Origin: Przewalskia tangutica
Taxonomy: Eukaryota > Streptophyta > Magnoliopsida > Solanales > Solanaceae
Assembly (NCBI GenBank): GCA_029844215.1
Contig: CM056720.1
Coordinates: 30,745,711 to 30,809,710 of the forward strand
DNA: 64,000 nucleotides
Reading direction: 5' to 3'
Part shown: positions 58,985-64,000 of the stretch, piece by piece
How the letters are laid out: the number at the start of each line of letters is the position of its first letter
How positions within the stretch are numbered: position 1 is the first letter of the stretch
Notes under the pieces: generated by a model
Told to the model about the DNA's origin: nothing
Databases searched by the model: none
Seen by the model: the letters and a program-made list of their open reading frames with translations, nothing else
Made by a program: the position numbers and the translations under genes

Positions 58985-59275
58985 GCATTATGGCGCGTGC
59001 CGGAATTCTGCGCCGGTGTAGACATGTCCATGATGCAACAATAATACCAATGCCATGGCCACATGCCGGAATTCTACCTCGGTGTGAACGCGTCCATGTG
59101 ACATCAACAATAATATCTTTGGGTGATCAACCTGCGCGTGCACACGTGCCCGAATTCTACCTCGGTGTAGACATGTCCGTGTAACCACAATAACAATATA
59201 TCGGGTAATCAACCCGACCGCGTGCGTGCCGGAATTCTGCATCGGTGTAGACATGTCCATGTGACATCAACAACA
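58985..59275 (-). repeat. Tandem repeat cassette in F LTR
   Basis: Inverted copies of the A units: GGTGTAGACATGTCCATG on the plus strand with GCCGGAATTCT, four units. Confidence 0.8.
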
Positions 59276-60106
59276 AGACAATAATCAAAATGGAAACATG
59301 CGTGGAATTCTCCATCCGCCCGTACGTCAAGTAAGTTCTCAATAAGTCGACCACCTCTGTCGAGACGCGGTAACACGAAATACCACACTTGCACAACAAA
59401 GGCTATCATCACAAGCATAGGCGAGTTTCACAACAACAAGCATAGGCAAGTTTCACAACAACAAGCATAGGCAAGTTTCACCTGACTCAAAGTACTTTCA
59501 TTTTATGCCAAAGTCGGGTTTTAACCCCAAGTACTACATACGTTAAGTTCTTTTAAAGAGATCCATTACTTTTATAAAAGTCACCGATACCGTAGTATTA
59601 GAATGACCAACCCACCTTCCTTTTCAAAATCAAGTAACAACATTCTTTTCCTAAGTTCGGTTTGCCTAGTTTGATTACTAAGCTTCTCGTTTCAAATGGT
59701 TTCATAGTTCCCAAACTTAATCACTTGATTCCTTTTTAGAACAATTGAGTAACATATGTCATATATGTGAGTAGTTTATTCTTGTTTATAACGATCTTAT
59801 TACAAGACCATGATCTAGAAAATGTAATATCATTTTGTCTCATCTTAGCTTACATGCGGATGGAGGTTTCTACCGGTTTTAATACAACACATCATTATTC
59901 AATACATTTTCCTTTATTAACGCTGCGGTAGTGCAGCCGATACACATTCGATTCCGAAATCGAAACATTATCCCTTTAAAAACCAAGTACTCATTACTCA
60001 CGAATGAGGTTTCACACAAACATCCACATTAAAACAAATAAGTTAAGTCTCTTATCTTATAAGATCAAGTCTCTTAACTTCTAACATCAAGAAACCATTT
60101 TCACTT

Positions 60107-60156
60107 ACATAAGTCGTTATAACTAACTTCCCATAAAGCTATTATAACACCTATGT
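60107..60156 (-). other. Covarying LTR hairpin (F)
   Basis: Minus strand ACATAGG/CTTATGT and GTTATAAT/GTTATAAC pair with G-T wobbles instead of breaks. Confidence 0.55.
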
Positions 60157-60977
60157 TTTAAACCAACCAAATCACTTCTGCGTATGCGTCTGCCGCACTA
60201 CATAGTTCCACAACAATCATGCTAGAAAAGATAGGAAGAGGTTCACATACCTCGCGACGATTTATCGACGATAAGCAAAATGCTCCAAGTACTACAACGC
60301 ACTAGCCCTTTCCGCTCGCCGAGTAGAATACGCTACTCTTAGTACTTTCACCTATAAAGGTCACAAACGTCTATTAACCCCAAAACACAAGTTTCTATCT
60401 TTCTATAGAAAATTGGCAATCTTCCCACAATGACAGCGTAAATCTCTCCTCTATCGAGGCCGGCTACGAAGCCAACTGCGGGGTTTACACGCCTAACCTG
60501 ACGTGTACAATTTACACAAGTCTACCGCAATACAAATCCATGTAAATCTGATTCGATTGATTCTTTATTCTTGGGCTTAAGTCAAAAGACATTTGCACAA
60601 TACTAAGTATAGTTCCGTATATAGTATCTTCAACTATATATTCTAACAACCATGTAATTTCCAATTACAATAGAGGACAAGATAATTACCTCGATAAGCC
60701 CAAAATTATCAAGTTATAATGTCGATCTGAGCAGGTTTAGCTCACTCGCGCTCCAAACCACTCCAAACAACCGCTTAAGTTCTAACCAACTTCTACTCAA
60801 ATACTTGACCAACTATGAAGATTTCCTTAGGGTTTGGTTTGAGACTAAAAAGGACAAAAGGTAGTATTTCAGGACTCTACGTAAAGAGGTATCTTTGGAA
60901 TACTACAAGGCATAAGGCTAAGGTATTTTGGGCATTATAACAATACTAGTGGAGTATTTCTATACCACAACAAGTGG

Positions 60978-61445
60978 TATTTATAGCAAAACCAAAGGCG
61001 ACCAATGGCCAAGATCAAGCCATGTGCAAGGCAAGTGTAAGGCGAAGATCAAGCCAAGTGCACCCTAGCCCCTACTCCTTGAAACCCTGCAAATATCTAC
61101 ACAAATATCTACCACAACTTGCGCCGATTCGGCCAGTCGCGCATGCTTCCGTTGTGAGGTGACACATGTCACCCTCCCGTTGGTCGAATGTTTGTCTCTC
61201 GGAAAAATCCATAAAAATACAAAAGCGACATAGCCGGAATTTTCCGCCAAAGTTAGGTAAAACGCTTCGCTTTAAAACGACTCTAACCAAGGTGTTGTGC
61301 ACAAATGCCATTCTACTGAGCCACTCGGGGTGACACGTGTCACCTCCTATCGCCCTCAAAAACGCGTCTTAGAAAAATATCCACAATGGCCAAAATCTCA
61401 AAACAAAGTGGGCCCACAAATCAGTAAATTTCTCGTGGGCCCACG
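60978..61445 (-). promoter_or_regulatory. U3 promoter of F
   Basis: On the minus strand, G-box with GGGCCCAC near 61437-61450, GGTGACACGTGTCACCCC at 61327-61344, GGGTGACATGTGTCACCTC at 61156-61176 and the TATA box at 60978-60985. Confidence 0.65.
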
Positions 61446-61653
61446 TGACCATTTCCAAAATAAAATCTCAAAATTCTAATATAATCTATGAAGTCCAAAT
61501 ACCAAACTGAGAATCAATTCCATTAACGAACCTTTTTCTTCACAAATAACCAGGAAACTTTTAAAGTGAAAACTCACATCTTTCTTTCTTTTCAAAACTT
61601 CGCTACTCGCAAATGCGTCCTCACATACATACCACGAAACTACGGGTATAACA

Positions 61654-62405
61654 TTCTCCTCGCCAGAAACATTCGTCCGAATGTTCCTTCTCAAGACGGA
61701 TATCGATGAAGTTCCTCTAACAAGTTGTCAGCGCCACGGCCACGAAATAACACACGTTATCTTCGCCTTACTCGTCGTGCCCTTCCTAACACTTGAACTC
61801 TCGATCGTACCATACATCAGTCATTACTCCGTTCCCGAAAATCTGCGGAGTCACTACCTCGAACTTGGTCATCTTACTAACCTCAAACTTCCTTAAGGCC
61901 ATTCCGGCCTTTACGAACGGCTCGGTCGACGCGTCCACGAACTTCATACGATGATCATACAAACTTGGGCCTAGCATCCTCGTGACCCTACCGCGGCGGG
62001 ACCACGAACCGACCACCCCAAACCGGTTACGGGTTGACCCGCAAATGGTCCTCAACCCGACCCCCGCCCAAACTCTTGTTCCCGATCCGGAACAATCTTA
62101 CTACTTCACATCATTACAGCTACCACTTCAATCTCACACTCCCCACGGACTTATCACACAAATATATCCCACGTATACTACTACTCTGATAAGGGTCAAA
62201 AATAAATCTTTAACTCAAGACGACCTTACCCTAAGGTCTCGATCGTGACATAGTCTAAGGTTCACACTTACCGTGCCCATCGTATCCTCCCAACTAAGCA
62301 TGTTTTCTAACTCACAATTAACACAGCTATTAAATGCATAGCACGTAATAATGAGACCATCATAACAAGCATACCAAAACTCTAGAGGTTAAGGATATAC
62401 CGAAG
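61654..62405 (-). other. Polypurine tract and non-coding 3' interior of F
   Basis: Minus-strand GGCGAGGAGAA adjoins the LTR. The rest is collinear with A 2904-3674. No sense protein recognised. Confidence 0.65.
61681..61896 (+). other. Antisense reading frame (F copy)
   Basis: Opposite to F gag. Starts MFLLKTDIDEVPLTSCQRHG beside the LTR, continues HEITHVIF and VPYISHYS, and breaks at LGHLTNLKLP where A reads NLVILLTSNFLKA. It gives the probable N-terminus of the conserved antisense frame. Confidence 0.35.
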
Positions 62406-63633
62406 CTACCGCTCCACTCTAATCATAGGCACACCTGCGGTATGCATAACCGCAGAAAGCGATGAACCACCATCGATCCGTGGTGATCGTAACATCCGTG
62501 CTACCCTTGGCCTGATTCCTCGCATAAATGGCCTGCTGGCCGCAAAAATAACAAGCTCCCCGCACCACGACACTTCCGAAATGCGGTCTACTACATCGAC
62601 CACCGAGGTAGGGGTGACCGCGTCCCCAACACCGCTACTTCCTGAAACTGAACCTCGAGCCCCGACCGCTCCGAATACTCAAGGTTGTGGAGGACCACTC
62701 TGCACCGGGCGGAGGTACAAAACTAGTATCTTCTTTGAGGCGGTCCGCCTCGAAAGTCACCAAGGACCACTGTTGTTCGCCTCTTCTGGCTGATCTTGGT
62801 CATTCCGTCGACCTCCGTGCCTCGCATCCTGAGTGCATGAGCTGCGTGCGGGCAATGTCCATGCCGGTGAAGAGCTACTCTGAACATGCCTCGACATGTA
62901 ATCATCGAGCCACCTTAACATATCGGTGCACTCGATCCTCCATACTAGCTACCAACGGGGCGTCTGGGCGATGAGTCGAACTCACATTGTACTCCCGAAC
63001 GATGCGCATTCTGTCTAAGCATCAAAAATCTGTCGGCCGGCGTGCCCTCACCATCTGCGGAGGCAAGAAGTGCGTGAGAAAGCCCCGAAACTCATCCCAT
63101 ATGCTGGAGTGCATGCTCTCCCGGAAAGCTCCGTAGATCAAACCAATCATTGCGGTATTACGCAGCCGATGCGAACAAAGGTCACAGACTCGGTCTCAAG
63201 CCTTGATCACCGCGTGATCGGCTGAATCGCCGATGAACTCCTGCGGATCATCCTCGAGCCTCGACCCATAAAACTCTCAGCGGGCTCTGACTCGTAAAGT
63301 CCCGTAGCCTCAAACTATCTCGCTCGGGGTGAACCATCTTCTTTGAACTGGGCTGCTGCGTCGGCCTATCCTCATATCCGCCACGACCGCTGGCAATCGG
63401 GCCATCTCGCGTAACCCATCTCCTGCCGGTGTGGGAATGGAGGCTCGTGTGCGTGGTCTCGGCGACCATCTGCTGCGGCTCTAAACTCTACTGGCAGTGG
63501 CGGCGTCACAAAACCCGCCGTCAAGCACAACTCGAGTAATGTCCGGGCTGCGACCTCGTGCTCCTCTGTATCTCTCTAGCGGCACCCTCGTTTGCCTTGC
63601 CCTCAGGCTCTGGTTGCCTTGCTGCGGAGGCAT
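62406..63633 (-). pseudogene. gag: F gag remnant
   Basis: Minus-strand start MPPQQGNQSLRARQ at 63633. Pieces DSLRLRDFT and RVLWVEARG (63250-63320), FDSS-like and a YNVSSTHR-like segment correspond to the capsid. The knuckle zone near 62540-62600 reads RCSRPHFGS...CYFCGQQ, with the second knuckle frame-shifted. The end IRVER at 62406 matches A. Same gag-only plan as A. Confidence 0.75.
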
Positions 63634-63744
63634 AATCGGTAAAAAGCGAGATACGTCGGAGGGGTCCAACTTACAACATGACTCTAAGGCACGATCTCGG
63701 AATGAGAAGAATGGAAACCAATCCTAAATGTCCTGCGACCTCAC

Positions 63745-63774
63745 GATTATAGATGTGGTGCGCACACGATAATC
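63745..63774 (-). other. Leader stem-loop (F), shortened
   Basis: GATTATCGTGTGCG and CACCACATCTATAATC on the minus strand. Four bases are lost, so the GTGCAC loop is gone, though GTGCGCAC remains palindromic. Confidence 0.45.
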
Positions 63775-63822
63775 AAGACTCTGCTAGACACGATGCGTAG
63801 ACACTTTCAGAGATTAATCGCT

Positions 63823-63834
63823 CGATACCACTTT
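63823..63834 (-). other. Primer-binding site of F
   Basis: Minus-strand AAAGTGGTATCGAGCG, same one-base loss as in A. Confidence 0.75.
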
Positions 63835-64000
63835 TGTAACGACCCGTTCGGGGCGTTCATCGTGCCTTATCGGGCACCTGGTGATACAACATCGAGAAAA
63901 CCAATGGAAAATAAAACATGAGTCATGAAACAAGAGATATAATAATCGAGCAACCAAAACGATTGCCTTGGTATATACATAAAACCCGAGCAGTTTAATC
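63835..64000 (-). mobile_element. 5' LTR of F, first 166 bp in window
   Basis: TGTAACGACCCG at 63835 repeats the sequence at 58408. The LTR continues beyond the window. Confidence 0.88.

Larger units (their letters stand above)
58408..61653 (-). mobile_element. 3' LTR of element F (3246 bp)
   Basis: Reverse of TGTTATACCCGTA (61653) to CGTTACA (58408). Same family as A, including the cassette and the hairpin loop. Inserted into the second D LTR. Confidence 0.9.

Noticed and set aside
1..64000. Host genes, tRNA, rRNA, organelle inserts, CRISPR
   Set aside because: No non-transposon coding pattern, tRNA cloverleaf, rRNA block or spacer-repeat array was found. All tandem repeats sit inside LTRs.

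Overview
The window is plant nuclear repeat DNA, most likely heterochromatin of a eudicot. I see no host gene, tRNA, rRNA, CRISPR array or bacterial feature. Almost every base belongs to Ty3/gypsy LTR retrotransposons of the chromovirus Tekay/Del type. The signs are a tRNA-iMet primer site (TGGTATCAGAGC), LTRs that open with TGTTATACCCCG or TGTTACACCCCG and close with CGTGACA or CGTTACA, Retrotrans_gag and zinc-knuckle remnants, and, in one family, protease, RT, RNase H, integrase and a chromodomain. I cannot name the species.

Two classes occur. Family B is the coding family: LTRs of about 2.44 kb and a 4.8 kb gag-pol interior (best copy 26744-36451, minus). The others (A/F, C/H, D, E, G) have longer LTRs (3.2-4.2 kb) around a short interior (1.8-2.4 kb) that holds gag or gag remnants but no complete pol. 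This matches non-autonomous elements described as TR-GAG, which presumably borrow pol proteins from a B-like element (inference).

Layout: A (left end to 7197) sits inside the integrase of B1, whose 3' part is 7198-10365. A 265-base stretch of an older element follows, then compound element G (10631-22397), a tandem LTR-interior-LTR-interior-LTR structure. A minus-strand leader, primer site and LTR end of element C follow (22398-23464). C's LTR is interrupted by plus-strand H (from 23465). H's LTR contains the complete minus-strand B2 (26744-36451), then resumes and runs into the H gag (to 39115). H is cut by a B3 LTR (39116-40963), which is cut by D (40964 onward). D's 3' end is interrupted by E (46701-56238), and D's second LTR copy (56346-58407) by minus-strand F (58408 to the window end).

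The families differ greatly in sequence but share small conserved devices: a palindromic G-box in U3 upstream of a TATAAATA box, a GAG/GTATGTG block in the leader, a long covarying hairpin, a family-specific tandem-repeat cassette at one fixed place in the LTR, a short hairpin near the LTR end, and a 34-nt stem-loop after the primer site whose loop shows GTGCAC. These shared structures are the most interesting content. Most reading frames are broken by small indels, many at CAG, CTG or CCG, so sequencing error at methylated CHG sites must be considered before any copy is called dead or old.
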